DNA of 64,000 nt, taken from positions 1-64,000 of the forward strand of contig JAIBJM010000002.1 of the NCBI GenBank assembly GCA_020029535.1, read 5' to 3'. This document shows positions 17,970-27,004 of this stretch, one piece after another. Origin of the DNA: Gammaproteobacteria bacterium (GTDB taxonomy: Bacteria > Pseudomonadota > Gammaproteobacteria > Steroidobacterales > Steroidobacteraceae). Numbering within the stretch: the stretch's first letter is position 1; each line of letters starts with the position of its first letter. The position numbers and the translations under genes are program-made. Under the pieces are notes generated by a model. It did not search any database, was not told where the DNA came from, and saw only the letters and a list, made by a program, of their open reading frames with translations.

Positions 17970-19958
17970 ATGTGTGGCTTTGCGGGGTACCTGGGCGGCG
18001 ATTGGCAGGACGGCGTGGAAGGGGCGCGTCAGCAGCTGACTCGAATGAACGATCAGTTGACCAGGCGTGGTCCGGACTCCTGCGGCTACTGGCTTGATGA
18101 ATCGAATGGCATTGCCTTGGGCCACAGGCGCCTGGCGATTCTGGAGCTGTCGGATGCCGGCGCGCAGCCGATGCGATCCAGGTGCGGCGACTACGTCCTG
18201 GCCTTTAACGGTGAAATCTACAATCACCTGGATCTGCGTTCAGAGCTGGGGCGACTTACGCAGCCACCAGAATTCGTCGGACGGTCGGATACTGAAACGT
18301 TGTTGGCTGCGTTTTCCGAGTGGGGCATTCGATCTACCATTGAGCGGTGCATCGGTATGTTTGCCTTTGCTGTGTGGAACCGATCTGATCGGACCCTGAC
18401 GCTGGGGCGCGATCGGTTTGGTGAAAAGCCGCTCTATTATGGTTGGCAAGGACGCGGAAAGGATGCCGTCTTGCTGTTTGGTTCTGAATTACAGGCACTC
18501 AAAGCCCATCGATCATTTGGAGCGGAAATAGACCGGAATGCGCTTTGTCTATTAATGCGCCACAACTATGTTCCCAGCCCATATTCAATTTTTAAAGGCG
18601 TTCAAAAGTTGCCCGCTGGGTGTCTTGTTACGATCTCTCAAAGGCAGCCGCATGCTGCTCCAGTCTGCTACTGGTCTGCTGCTGGCGTCGCCGTTTCCGG
18701 AAGCGAATCGTCACTTGCGGTAACGCAAGAGCACCCAGTTGAAGAACTGGAAGCGTTGCTGAAATCTGTTGTAGGCCAGCAGATGGTGGCAGACGTTCCG
18801 CTCGGTGCCTTTCTCTCGGGCGGCATCGACTCTTCGCTGATCGCCGCGCTGATGCAGTCGCAATCAGCGCGGCCAATAAAGACCTTCACCATAGGGTTTA
18901 ACGAAGCTCAATACAATGAAGCGAAACATGCCAAGGCTGTAGCTCGACACCTAGGCACTGAACATACCGAGCTGTATGTCACGCCACGGGAAGCCATGGA
19001 CGTGATTCCGACATTGCCTGGAATTTACAGTGAGCCATTTTCCGACTCGTCGCAGATTCCGACTGTGTTGGTCGCGCGATTGGCTCGACAGCATGTGAAA
19101 GTCGCGCTTTCTGGAGATGGTGGTGATGAGCTGTTTGGTGGTTACAATCGCTATGTGCTGGCGAATCGTCTGTGGGGAGGGTTATCTCGGTCGTCACCGA
19201 ACGCCCGGCGCATCGTCGGCAGACTGTTGACCAGTATCGGGCCGGACAAATGGAACGATTGGTTTTCTATCGTGCAGTGGCTGCTGCCGGCTCGATTCCG
19301 ACAGAGCAATTTAGGCGACAAGATACATAAAGGTGCGGCCGTGGTTGCGGCTCCGACGCTGGATTCTCTCTACTTGGGGTTAGTGTCTCACTGGGATGAT
19401 CCTGCCAGCATGGTGCTTGGTGGATCTGAGAGTCCCACTATGCTGACTGGTAACGTACCTGATCTGCGTGGTCTTGGTGGAATTCAGCGTATGATGATAC
19501 TCGACGCACTGACGTACCTTCCTGATGATAACTTGACCAAAGTGGATCGTGCTGCGATGAGTGTCTCTCTGGAGAGTCGCGTGCCGTTTCTGGATCATCG
19601 TGTATTCGAATTCGCGTGGCGACTTCCACAGTCATTGAAGATGCGACGTGGTGTCGGCAAGTGGATTCTGCGAGAGGTGCTCCATCGGTATGTGCCCAAG
19701 GCACTGATCGAACGGCCGAAGATGGGGTTTGCTGTCCCGCTTGACTCGTGGCTGCGCGGACCATTGCGTGATTGGGCGGAGGCATTGCTGGACCCGGCAC
19801 GTCTGGCTCGCGAAGGATTCTTTGACCCAGCGCCGATTCGTAGAAAGTGGAGCGAGCACGTCTCGGGCAGCAGGAACTGGCAATATCACCTGTGGGACGT
19901 TCTCATGTATCAAGCCTGGCTGGAGGCGAGTCGAGCGTCGGTTGTGCCTTCCAGGTAG
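17970..19958 (+). CDS. asnB: glutamine-hydrolysing asparagine synthase (AsnB family)
   Basis: A two-domain amidotransferase. The N-terminal class II glutaminase domain starts with the nucleophile Cys2 (MCGFAGYL), and it has RRGPDS, GHRRLAILEL and AFNGEIYNH. The C-terminal synthetase domain has the PP-loop LSGGIDSSLIAAL near residue 286, SGDGGDELFGGYNRY, and KVDRAAMSVSLESRVPFLDH. The full length of 662 residues is normal. In polysaccharide loci such genes are thought to amidate sugar acids, as with WbpS-like proteins; plain asparagine synthesis is equally possible from sequence. The position inside the cluster favours sugar amidation. Confidence 0.9.
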   Translation: MCGFAGYLGGDWQDGVEGARQQLTRMNDQLTRRGPDSCGYWLDESNGIALGHRRLAILELSDAGAQPMRSRCGDYVLAFNGEIYNHLDLRSELGRLTQPPEFVGRSDTETLLAAFSEWGIRSTIERCIGMFAFAVWNRSDRTLTLGRDRFGEKPLYYGWQGRGKDAVLLFGSELQALKAHRSFGAEIDRNALCLLMRHNYVPSPYSIFKGVQKLPAGCLVTISQRQPHAAPVCYWSAAGVAVSGSESSLAVTQEHPVEELEALLKSVVGQQMVADVPLGAFLSGGIDSSLIAALMQSQSARPIKTFTIGFNEAQYNEAKHAKAVARHLGTEHTELYVTPREAMDVIPTLPGIYSEPFSDSSQIPTVLVARLARQHVKVALSGDGGDELFGGYNRYVLANRLWGGLSRSSPNARRIVGRLLTSIGPDKWNDWFSIVQWLLPARFRQSNLGDKIHKGAAVVAAPTLDSLYLGLVSHWDDPASMVLGGSESPTMLTGNVPDLRGLGGIQRMMILDALTYLPDDNLTKVDRAAMSVSLESRVPFLDHRVFEFAWRLPQSLKMRRGVGKWILREVLHRYVPKALIERPKMGFAVPLDSWLRGPLRDWAEALLDPARLAREGFFDPAPIRRKWSEHVSGSRNWQYHLWDVLMYQAWLEASRASVVPSR

Positions 19959-20019
19959 CGATTCTGGGTGCTGGGCCTTCTTGAGGCGGGCGTGCTTTGC
20001 TTGACGGAGCTGGAACGGC

Positions 20020-21174
20020 ATGCATTTGGTCTTCGTTGTCAATCATGTGGCCTTTTTCGTCTCGCATAGACTGCCCATAGCGCTCGAGGCAAAGCGCCGC
20101 GGATGGCGGGTGACAGTTCTCACGGGGCAACCCGGCAGCGAGTCAATGGAGCGCCTCGCCATGAAGGCTCTGGGCGATGCCGGAGTTGTGCATCACCGAT
20201 TTGGGTTTGGTAGTTCTACTCTCAATCCCCTGCGGGAACTCTGGGCGTTGCTGGGGATGTGTTGGGTGCTCAGGCGTTTGCGTCCAGATGTGGTTCACTG
20301 CGCCTCCCCAAAGGGTGTGATTTATGGAGGGATTGCTGCAAGAATTTGTCGAGTACCGGCGTTGGTACTGGCGGTATCGGGGATGGGATATGCATTTACT
20401 GGCGGTGATGCGGCAGGTTGGCGCCGACGTATCCTCGGGAGCTTGATAACCGTTCAGGCACGGTTGGCTTTTCGGCATCGTAACCGGAAGGTGATTGTCC
20501 AGAACACGGATGATCGCAACTGGATAATTCGTCGACACTTATGCCCCCCGGAGGACATTGAGTTAATTCCCGGATCGGGTGTTGACCTGGTTGCGCTAGA
20601 TCGGGATTCGCCAAATGGAAAACAACCAATCGTGGTTTTCCCGGCTCGCCTGCTTCGAGACAAGGGAGTAACTGAATTTGTTCAGGCTGTTCGGCTCATT
20701 CGGGGAAAGGTAAGCGGGTGGCGATTTGTACTTGCTGGTGCCGGTGATTATCGCAACCCGTCTTGTGTTTCTCGTGCGGAGATTGAAGGCTGGGTTTCGG
20801 AGGGTGTGGTGGAATGGTCAGGGCATGTCGACGACATGACGTCCTTGCTATCGGAGGCAAGTATTGTTTGCCTGCCGTCTCATCGCGAAGGATTGCCTAA
20901 AGCCTTACTCGAAGCCGCAGCGGCCGGGTGCGCGGTGGTTACTACTGACGCCATCGGCTGCCGGGAATCCATTGTTGCAGGTAAGACGGGGGATCTCGTT
21001 GCTGTTGGGAATATTGATGCATTGGCTGAGGCTCTGTTGGCGCTGATTTTGGATACATCTCGTCGCCAGTCCTATGGAACCTCCGGTAGACTTCTTGCGA
21101 GAGAAAAGTTCGGCTTGGAATCGGTGCTGGCTGCTATCTTTGACTTGTATGCAGCATTGCTGCGACGTACGTGA
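20020..21174 (+). CDS. GT4-family glycosyltransferase (PglA/WbpT-like)
   Basis: A GT-B glycosyltransferase. The N-terminal motif HLVFVVNHVAFFVSHRLPIA and the PDVVHCASPKGVIYGGIAAR and AVSGMGYAFT segments are typical of the PglA/WbpT-like subgroup, which often adds HexNAc to a lipid-linked sugar. The donor domain shows VFPARLLRDKGVTEFV and the EX7E motif in HREGLPKALLEAAAAG. ATG 20020 has GGAG/TGGAACGG just upstream. It follows a short 61-base gap after asnB and overlaps the next reading frame at 21171-21174. Acceptor and donor are unknown. Confidence 0.86.
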   Translation: MHLVFVVNHVAFFVSHRLPIALEAKRRGWRVTVLTGQPGSESMERLAMKALGDAGVVHHRFGFGSSTLNPLRELWALLGMCWVLRRLRPDVVHCASPKGVIYGGIAARICRVPALVLAVSGMGYAFTGGDAAGWRRRILGSLITVQARLAFRHRNRKVIVQNTDDRNWIIRRHLCPPEDIELIPGSGVDLVALDRDSPNGKQPIVVFPARLLRDKGVTEFVQAVRLIRGKVSGWRFVLAGAGDYRNPSCVSRAEIEGWVSEGVVEWSGHVDDMTSLLSEASIVCLPSHREGLPKALLEAAAAGCAVVTTDAIGCRESIVAGKTGDLVAVGNIDALAEALLALILDTSRRQSYGTSGRLLAREKFGLESVLAAIFDLYAALLRRT

Positions 21175-21197
21175 TACCCAGATTGGTCGAGGTCAGT

Positions 21198-22520
21198 GTG
21201 TCGAAAAAGAAACTTATCCTGCTTGAGCTTAATGAAATAAATTTCGATGTCGTGCAGCGTTATCTGGATACGCGAACTGACGCTTTTCCGGCGTTGCGCC
21301 GCCTGATGGCAAGTCGCCGGATTCGCACGACCAGCGAGAATCGCTATGAGCTACTGGAGCCATGGATCCAGTGGCCTTCGGTTCATACAGGCATGTCCTT
21401 CGAGGAACATGGAGTGTTCCGGCTTGGCGACATGGCGCTTGCAGATAAGCCTCAGTTCTTCGAAGAGTTAGAGCGGCGCGGCTGGAGGGTCGGGGCGGTA
21501 TCTCCGATGAACGCGGCGAACCGACTGAGAGAGTCGGTATACTTTATTCCAGACCCATGGACATCCACGCCGACGGATGGCTCCTGGTGGAGCCGTGCGT
21601 TGGGTGCGGCGATCTCTCAAGCAGTTAACGACAATGCTCAGGCTCACATTCAGCCGCGCAGCATTCTCCATCTGCTGTTGGGGCTGACGCGGTTTGCACA
21701 GCCAAAAAACTATCTGGAGTATTTTCGACTCGCGATTCGATCGCGCGGTGCGCCTTGGAGAAGAGCATTGTTTCTCGATCTATTCCTGCATGATCTTCAT
21801 CTGGGTCTTTTCCTCGCAAGGGACGCAAATTTTTCCGTATTGTTCATGAACGCTGGCGCGCACATTCAGCATCACTATTTCCTGAATGCTGAGCCGCTGC
21901 GGGAAGAGATTGCAGCGCGAAATCCAGAGTGGTACGCGACATCAGACTCTGATCCAGTTGCTGAAATGCTCGCTGTCTACGACCGCGTCATCGCTGACTA
22001 TCAGTCACTGAAAGGCGTTGAGGTTATTGTTGCGACAGGTTTGTCGCAAAGCCCTTACGACAGGGTCAAGTACTACTATCGTCTCAAGGATCATTCAGCA
22101 TTCCTTGGGTTAATCGGGGTGAAACCCTCAGTCGTACTGCCGCGTATGACGCGAGACTTTTTAGTGAAATTCTCCGACGTAAATAGTGCGGTCCAGGCAG
22201 AACAGCGGCTTGCTGCCGTATTCGCAGGCGCGGAGCGCGTTCGCCTGTTTGGGGAAATCGATAATCGTGGCACCAGTCTTTTTGTGACGTTGACGTATCC
22301 TGATGAGATTGGACCGGGAACTGAGTTTCATATGGATGGCCTCAGCCGGAAATTGGCTCCTCATGTGGCATTTGTGGCCATCAAGAATGGTATGCATCAG
22401 GAAGGAGGGTTTGCATTTTTCAGCGATGGTTTGGCGCGACTGGCGCCTGAGGAGGGTGCTCACGTCAAGGAGTTGCACGTCTCTGTCATGGAATTTTTTG
22501 GGGATCCGGCTAAGGTCTGA
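21198..22520 (+). CDS. alkaline-phosphatase-superfamily (type I phosphodiesterase-like) protein
   Basis: The N-terminus LILLELNEINFDVVQRYL and the later GMSFEEHGVFRLGDM, SVLFMNAGAHIQHHYFL, VIVATGLSQSPYDRVK and KNGMHQEGGFAFFSDG segments fit a group of alkaline-phosphatase-fold proteins often found in O-antigen loci. The usual metal-binding Asp/nucleophile arrangement is degenerate (LELNEIN where LxxDG is common), so catalysis is uncertain. There is no signal peptide, which suggests a cytoplasmic protein. GTG 21198 has GAGG five bases upstream. A GTG at 21171 overlapping the previous stop is the alternative and adds nine residues. Its role, such as phosphate or phosphoglycerol modification, is inference. 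Confidence 0.62.
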   Translation: MSKKKLILLELNEINFDVVQRYLDTRTDAFPALRRLMASRRIRTTSENRYELLEPWIQWPSVHTGMSFEEHGVFRLGDMALADKPQFFEELERRGWRVGAVSPMNAANRLRESVYFIPDPWTSTPTDGSWWSRALGAAISQAVNDNAQAHIQPRSILHLLLGLTRFAQPKNYLEYFRLAIRSRGAPWRRALFLDLFLHDLHLGLFLARDANFSVLFMNAGAHIQHHYFLNAEPLREEIAARNPEWYATSDSDPVAEMLAVYDRVIADYQSLKGVEVIVATGLSQSPYDRVKYYYRLKDHSAFLGLIGVKPSVVLPRMTRDFLVKFSDVNSAVQAEQRLAAVFAGAERVRLFGEIDNRGTSLFVTLTYPDEIGPGTEFHMDGLSRKLAPHVAFVAIKNGMHQEGGFAFFSDGLARLAPEEGAHVKELHVSVMEFFGDPAKV

Positions 22521-22595
22521 TGTAATGAACGGGTGTATGATCCACGGTGGCTCATGTATGCAATGGAGATGCGCAAAATGAGCTGCTGCCTTACG

Positions 22596-22601
22596 TATAA
22601 T
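22596..22601 (+). promoter_or_regulatory. candidate -10 element with leaderless-type spacing
   Basis: A perfect TATAAT sits in the 12-mer TACGTATAATCA. The same 12-mer occurs at 57451-57462 upstream of gmd. In both places an ATG begins six bases after the hexamer (22608 here). No good -35 hexamer is seen 16-18 bases upstream. It would drive the lipoprotein gene at 22675. Confidence 0.4.
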
Positions 22602-22607
22602 CAACTG

Positions 22608-22658
22608 ATGATCTCTCGCAAGACGCTCGCGTTCAGGCGTTTTGCGTCATCCTGTTAG
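22608..22658 (+). other. possible 16-codon leader ORF
   Basis: ATG 22608 begins a 16-codon frame (MISRKTLAFRRFASSC) that ends at TAG 22656-22658, 16 bases before the lipoprotein start. Its ATG lies where the transcript from the TATAAT at 22596 should begin, so it could be a leaderless leader peptide. There is no ribosome site for it. It may be chance. Confidence 0.2.
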
Positions 22659-22674
22659 AGGTGCAACACAGTCC

Positions 22675-23886
22675 ATGCTCAGAGAGATCATTCGTCTCAT
22701 GCTCTTGGGTATGGTCCTGTTATCGCTGGCGGCATGCGATGAAAGCGACGGTCAATCGGCGGTCGTCAGCGTGGCTGATCGGCCGTTTGGTGCGATCGAT
22801 ATTCAGAGCGTCCAAATTACGAGAAATGGGGACCTGACACCTGGCTTGCCAGTTCGATACGAGTCTTTTGACATGCCTCGACTGGATGAGCTGAGAATAC
22901 AGGAGAATCTGGAAGCAGTAATTGCAGGAGGAGAGGATGAATTTGAAAAGATGCTGCTCCTGAAAGACTGGGTTGCAGCTCAATGGCCGCACGGCAATCC
23001 GGATCCATACCCACCATGGGATGCAATTACCATTCTCGACTGGATTCGCCGGGGCGTGACAGGCGGATTTTGCGGCCAATACTCGCAAGTGCTGTTGCAG
23101 TCTCTTGCGGCGCTGGGCTTCAGCGCTCGGTACGTTGAGATTGGCTGGCATGCCAACCCCTATGCACATTTCGTGATCGAAGTATGGTCGAACCAGTTCG
23201 ACAAGTGGATCATGATGGACGCTGATTACAATGTGCATTTCGAGCGTCGTGGACTGCCGCTCAGTGCACTCGAAATTCACGACGCATACATTAATTCGGA
23301 TCTGGATGATGTCGTCGCGGTATTGGGATCGTTTCGCGAGGGGCATTCTGATCCGGAGGCTTGGGCGTTCAGGACAGCCGAGCTTTACTACTACATGAGA
23401 GTACATCTCAAGGCAGATCACCTTTCTGTTCCTGACGAACCACCGTTTGACCGCTTCAATGACATGGTGGAATGGCAGGATCAGCAGACTGTCATGTGGG
23501 AGATAAGCGAAATCACGTCTTCATATCCGAAGGTACGGTTGACCAATCTGCGCAGCAGCGATCGCGTGGATTTTGCAGGCAAGGTGAATCAGGTGCATGT
23601 AGTGATCGAGTCCTGGTCGCGCAATGAAGTCATCCTCAGATTCGAAAACAATGTGGTCCAATTCGATCGGTACCAGTTCCGGGAGGTTGGATCACGGGCG
23701 ATCAACGCAGAATGGCGGGATTTTGATGGTGCTGTGTTTCGTTGGATGCCGTCACGGATGGCGACGACGCTGGAAGTCCGCGGAATGAACATACGGGGTG
23801 TTTCGGGACCCGCATCGGTTGTCAGTATTTATCCCGAACCGGGGAGGTTTTTGCAGGCGGGCGAACATGTAATCGCATCGAAGTAA
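22675..23886 (+). CDS. lipoprotein with transglutaminase-like (papain-fold) domain
   Basis: The N-terminus has a basic residue, a hydrophobic run and a lipobox (LSLAAC) that puts the lipidated Cys near residue 19, so the protein is exported and membrane anchored. The transglutaminase-like catalytic triad is readable: Cys133 in GGFCGQYSQVLLQSL, His165 in NPYAHFVIEVW and Asp182 in WIMMDADYNVHFE. The C-terminal 200 residues are of unknown fold. Such domains can be peptidases, peptide-bond-forming enzymes or transferases in the periplasm. It shares the locus with the alkaline-phosphatase-like gene but has its own candidate promoter. Its stop is only two bases from the convergent WbpM-type gene. 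Confidence 0.72.
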   Translation: MLREIIRLMLLGMVLLSLAACDESDGQSAVVSVADRPFGAIDIQSVQITRNGDLTPGLPVRYESFDMPRLDELRIQENLEAVIAGGEDEFEKMLLLKDWVAAQWPHGNPDPYPPWDAITILDWIRRGVTGGFCGQYSQVLLQSLAALGFSARYVEIGWHANPYAHFVIEVWSNQFDKWIMMDADYNVHFERRGLPLSALEIHDAYINSDLDDVVAVLGSFREGHSDPEAWAFRTAELYYYMRVHLKADHLSVPDEPPFDRFNDMVEWQDQQTVMWEISEITSSYPKVRLTNLRSSDRVDFAGKVNQVHVVIESWSRNEVILRFENNVVQFDRYQFREVGSRAINAEWRDFDGAVFRWMPSRMATTLEVRGMNIRGVSGPASVVSIYPEPGRFLQAGEHVIASK

Positions 23887-23888
23887 GC

Positions 23889-25898
23889 TTAGCTTTGGCT
23901 CTGTGGGTGGGTACGCAGCGGCACCACGGTGCGTGCGGCGGATCTGCGCCCAGACATTGGCGGGGCCGTTACCTTTTCATGCAGCTCTGACCACATCAAG
24001 TCATGCATCCGATCCGCTGGGTGGAATTCCGGCACTGCAGACACCAGCACATCACGGATACGGTCGCAGTCAAATTGCTCCAATGCCTTCCGCATTTCTG
24101 ACAGCAATTGCTGCACTTCCAGCCAGCTTGGTGCGCGCTCAAAAGCGCGCATGATCATCGGGTGTTCGGTTCCTGAGACGTTCTCGCCAATCAGCAATTC
24201 TTCGTAAAGCTTTTCGCCGGGACGCAGCCCGGTGTACTCGATTGCAATGTCGCCATCCGGAAATTCTTCGCTGCGCACTGTCAGTCCGCTCAAAGCAATC
24301 ATGCGGCGGGCCAAGTCGTCGATCTTGACCGGCTGGCCCATATCCAGAACAAACACCTCGCCGCCCTTGGCCATCGAACCGGCCTGCAACACCAGGGAAG
24401 CCGCTTCAGGAATCGTCATGAAGTAACGACGGACCTCCGGATGGGTTACGGTCACTGGCCCGCCGATACGAATTTGCTTGCTGAAAAGGGGAACCACTGA
24501 ACCAGAGGAACCAAGCACGTTGCCAAAACGCACCATGCACATGCACGTGGTTTGTTGGCGCATCTGCAACGCCTGTAGGACGATTTCGGCAAAGCGTTTG
24601 CTGGCCCCCATGATGTTGGCGGGATGAACTGCCTTGTCCGTAGAGACCAGCACGAACGTTTCAACGCCCGCCTCGATAGCGGCTTCGGCGGTGTTCCAGG
24701 TAGCCAGCACGTTGTTGTTGATGCCTTCTACGAAATTCTGTTCGACAATCGGTACGTGCTTGTAGGCAGCGGCGTGATATACCGTTTGCACACCGTAGAT
24801 CTTCATGATCTCCAGAATATGCGCACGGTGTTGCGCATTTCCCAACAGAGCGACCAATTTCACCTTCAACGCCTTGTTGACTACGGCAGAGTGCAACTCC
24901 CGCTCGATGTCGTAAAGCGCAATCTCCGACAACTCGAACATGATCAGCTGGTTGGGTTCTTCCTGAATGATCTGTCGACAAAGTTCTGAGCCGATGGATC
25001 CGCCGGCGCCCGTGACCATGACGCACTTGCCCCGGATACTGACGCCCAGCAGGCGTGACTGAGGAGTTACAGGGTCGCGGCCCAATAGATCCTCAATTGA
25101 AATATCACGTAAGTCCGTGAGCGTGGCGCGGCCGGACAGAATGTCGTTCAAGTCAGGGATCGTCTGAACATGCACACCAAAATCAACCATCTGGCGGATG
25201 ATCTCGGCACGGCGACGACGTGAAGCGCCTGGGATCGCCAACAACACGTTTGCCACTGCATGCTCTTGAATGATGGCTGGCAGATTGCTCGGCGATACAA
25301 TGCGGACGCCGCCAATTGTGGCACCATGCGACGCCGTTTTTTCATCAACGTAGGCGACCGGGTACATCTTGCTGCCGGCAGCCAATGCGATCGCGAGTTG
25401 GGCTCCCGCTTCGCCCGCTCCGTAAATGACTACCGGCTGTTGTGCAGGGCCGTGCAGCGACAAAATCCATCGTGCCACCAAACGTGTAGCCAATACCCAG
25501 GCCAGTACGTTCAAGCCATAGATGATTGCCACCGATCCGGAAACCAGTTGTGGCGCCAGTGCCTGGCCGATCAGCCAGACAAATAATGACGAAGCAATAC
25601 CGCCGCCAAGGATCGCCCACAGGATCTGAAAACCAATGAATCGGGTAATTGAGCGATAGAGGCCAAGCTTCAGGAATACCAGAACACTGATTATCGTGGC
25701 TCCGGCGTAAAACCAGATGAAACGCTGCGGTCCGCCTGACAGATCGTCGTATTTGAGCGCGACAGCCAGCCAAAGACAGGCGGGAATCATCAGTCCGTCA
25801 GCCACCAGCAGCAGAGCCCGCTTGGTTCTGCGCGGCAAGGCTATCAGTCTGCTGCGTAGTTGTTTGTGGTCTATGTAATGGACAAAGCTCTCTGACAT
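23889..25898 (-). CDS. wbpM: WbpM/CapD-type membrane-bound UDP-GlcNAc 4,6-dehydratase
   Basis: A 669-residue nucleotide-sugar dehydratase making UDP-4-keto-6-deoxy-GlcNAc for QuiNAc, FucNAc or bacillosamine-type sugars. The N-terminus has four membrane segments (about residues 25-140). A first Rossmann motif is VIYGAGEAGAQLAIAL and the catalytic-domain motif is VMVTGAGGSIGSELCRQI near residue 297. VLVSTDKAVHPANIMGASKRFAEI carries the Lys and the Met in place of the usual Tyr of YxxxK, a feature of the WbpM subgroup. It is transcribed opposite to the genes around it and diverges from the epimerase at 26045, whose product class commonly works after WbpM. Confidence 0.9.
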   Translation of the reverse strand: MSESFVHYIDHKQLRSRLIALPRRTKRALLLVADGLMIPACLWLAVALKYDDLSGGPQRFIWFYAGATIISVLVFLKLGLYRSITRFIGFQILWAILGGGIASSLFVWLIGQALAPQLVSGSVAIIYGLNVLAWVLATRLVARWILSLHGPAQQPVVIYGAGEAGAQLAIALAAGSKMYPVAYVDEKTASHGATIGGVRIVSPSNLPAIIQEHAVANVLLAIPGASRRRRAEIIRQMVDFGVHVQTIPDLNDILSGRATLTDLRDISIEDLLGRDPVTPQSRLLGVSIRGKCVMVTGAGGSIGSELCRQIIQEEPNQLIMFELSEIALYDIERELHSAVVNKALKVKLVALLGNAQHRAHILEIMKIYGVQTVYHAAAYKHVPIVEQNFVEGINNNVLATWNTAEAAIEAGVETFVLVSTDKAVHPANIMGASKRFAEIVLQALQMRQQTTCMCMVRFGNVLGSSGSVVPLFSKQIRIGGPVTVTHPEVRRYFMTIPEAASLVLQAGSMAKGGEVFVLDMGQPVKIDDLARRMIALSGLTVRSEEFPDGDIAIEYTGLRPGEKLYEELLIGENVSGTEHPMIMRAFERAPSWLEVQQLLSEMRKALEQFDCDRIRDVLVSAVPEFHPADRMHDLMWSELHEKVTAPPMSGRRSAARTVVPLRTHPQSQS

Positions 25899-26044
25899 AG
25901 CGACAGACGTCCCGCATCTGGCACCTGCCTGGTGGCGTGGGTGTCACACTATGCGGGTTGCTCCCCCCTTTATTTCTTCGGCATCAGGAATATACACGCG
26001 CACCGGAACTTGGCAAAGTTGACAGGTACTGAGGAGCATTGCTG
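25899..26044. other. 146-base divergent intergenic region
   Basis: This is the spacer between the divergent wbpM-type and epimerase genes, so it should hold promoters for both. A TATACA at 25991-25996 could be a -10 for the rightward gene, with a weak TTTATT at 25969-25974 as -35. Both are poor matches. No hairpin or operator-like repeat stands out. Confidence 0.3.
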
Positions 26045-27004
26045 ATGATCCTGGTGACGGGTGGCACAGGCTTTATCGGCCGTCGCCTGATTGAGCGCCT
26101 GCTGGGAGGGGGGCGGGCGGTGAGGGCCAGCATCCGGCGACGCCCTCCTGAGCCTGCAGCCGGGACGCAGGCCGCCGTTGAGGTTGGCGATGTGAACGGT
26201 GATACGGACTGGACTGAGGCGCTGCATGGCGCAAGCGTCGTGGTTCACCTCGCTGCAAGGGCGCATGTCATGCGGGATACCGCCAATGATCCGTTGGCGG
26301 AGTATCGTCGGGTCAACGTTGCGGGCACGATCAACCTCGCAAGGCAAGCTGCCGCATCGGGTGTCAGGCGGTTCGTATTTGTCAGTTCCATCAAGGCGCA
26401 TGGGGAGGTAACGGGTGTCGGCAGCGCATTCAGTGCCGCCAGTGCGCCGGCGCCCATGGATGCCTACGGACTTTCCAAGCGGGAGGCGGAGCAGGAACTT
26501 GCGAAGCTGGCGCGCGACACCGGTATGGAATGGGTCGTCGTTCGTCCGCCGCTCGTTTACGGCCCTGGCGTCAAGGGCAACTTCCTGGCCCTGATGCGTG
26601 CGGTTCATCGGGGCATGCCGCTGCCGCTCGGCGCCATTTACAACCGGCGCAGTCTTGTCGCGCTGGACAACCTGGTGGATCTGCTGGCAACTTGCATTGA
26701 TCACCGCGCAGCTGCGAATCGTGCGTTCCTGGTATCCGATGGCAGTGACCTTTCGACGACCGAACTGTTACGGCGCATCGGCGTGGCGTTGGGCAGGTCA
26801 GCGCGGCTGATTCCAGTGCCGGAGCCGTTGTTACGCTGGGGGGCAAAGGCGCTGGGTCAGCCGGCAGTTGCACAGCGCCTGTGCGGTTCGCTGCAGGTCG
26901 ATATCAGCGAGACCCAGCGGATTCTCGACTGGGCACCGCCCGTCACCGTTGATGAGGGTCTCCGCAGAACAGCGGAGGCGTTCCTGTATGAAGAGGGCGT
27001 TTGA
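26045..27004 (+). CDS. NAD-dependent epimerase/dehydratase (extended SDR, WbpV/WbpK-like)
   Basis: An extended SDR nucleotide-sugar enzyme. The cofactor motif is ILVTGGTGFIGRRLIERLL at residues 2-20, VVHLAARAHVM follows, and the catalytic Ser/Tyr/Lys are in FVSSIKAHGE and DAYGLSKREAEQEL. VVVRPPLVYGPGVKGNF is the substrate region. Enzymes of this shape often sit beside a PglC/WecA-like transferase and reduce or epimerise the 4-keto sugar made by WbpM, giving UDP-FucNAc or UDP-QuiNAc. Which of the two is not decidable here. ATG 26045 has GAGGAG eight bases upstream. It overlaps the sugar transferase by 17 bases. Confidence 0.85.
   Translation: MILVTGGTGFIGRRLIERLLGGGRAVRASIRRRPPEPAAGTQAAVEVGDVNGDTDWTEALHGASVVVHLAARAHVMRDTANDPLAEYRRVNVAGTINLARQAAASGVRRFVFVSSIKAHGEVTGVGSAFSAASAPAPMDAYGLSKREAEQELAKLARDTGMEWVVVRPPLVYGPGVKGNFLALMRAVHRGMPLPLGAIYNRRSLVALDNLVDLLATCIDHRAAANRAFLVSDGSDLSTTELLRRIGVALGRSARLIPVPEPLLRWGAKALGQPAVAQRLCGSLQVDISETQRILDWAPPVTVDEGLRRTAEAFLYEEGV

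Noticed and set aside
26019..26024. TTGACA as a -35 element before the epimerase gene
   Set aside because: The matching -10 position would fall inside the start of the gene, so it cannot drive it.
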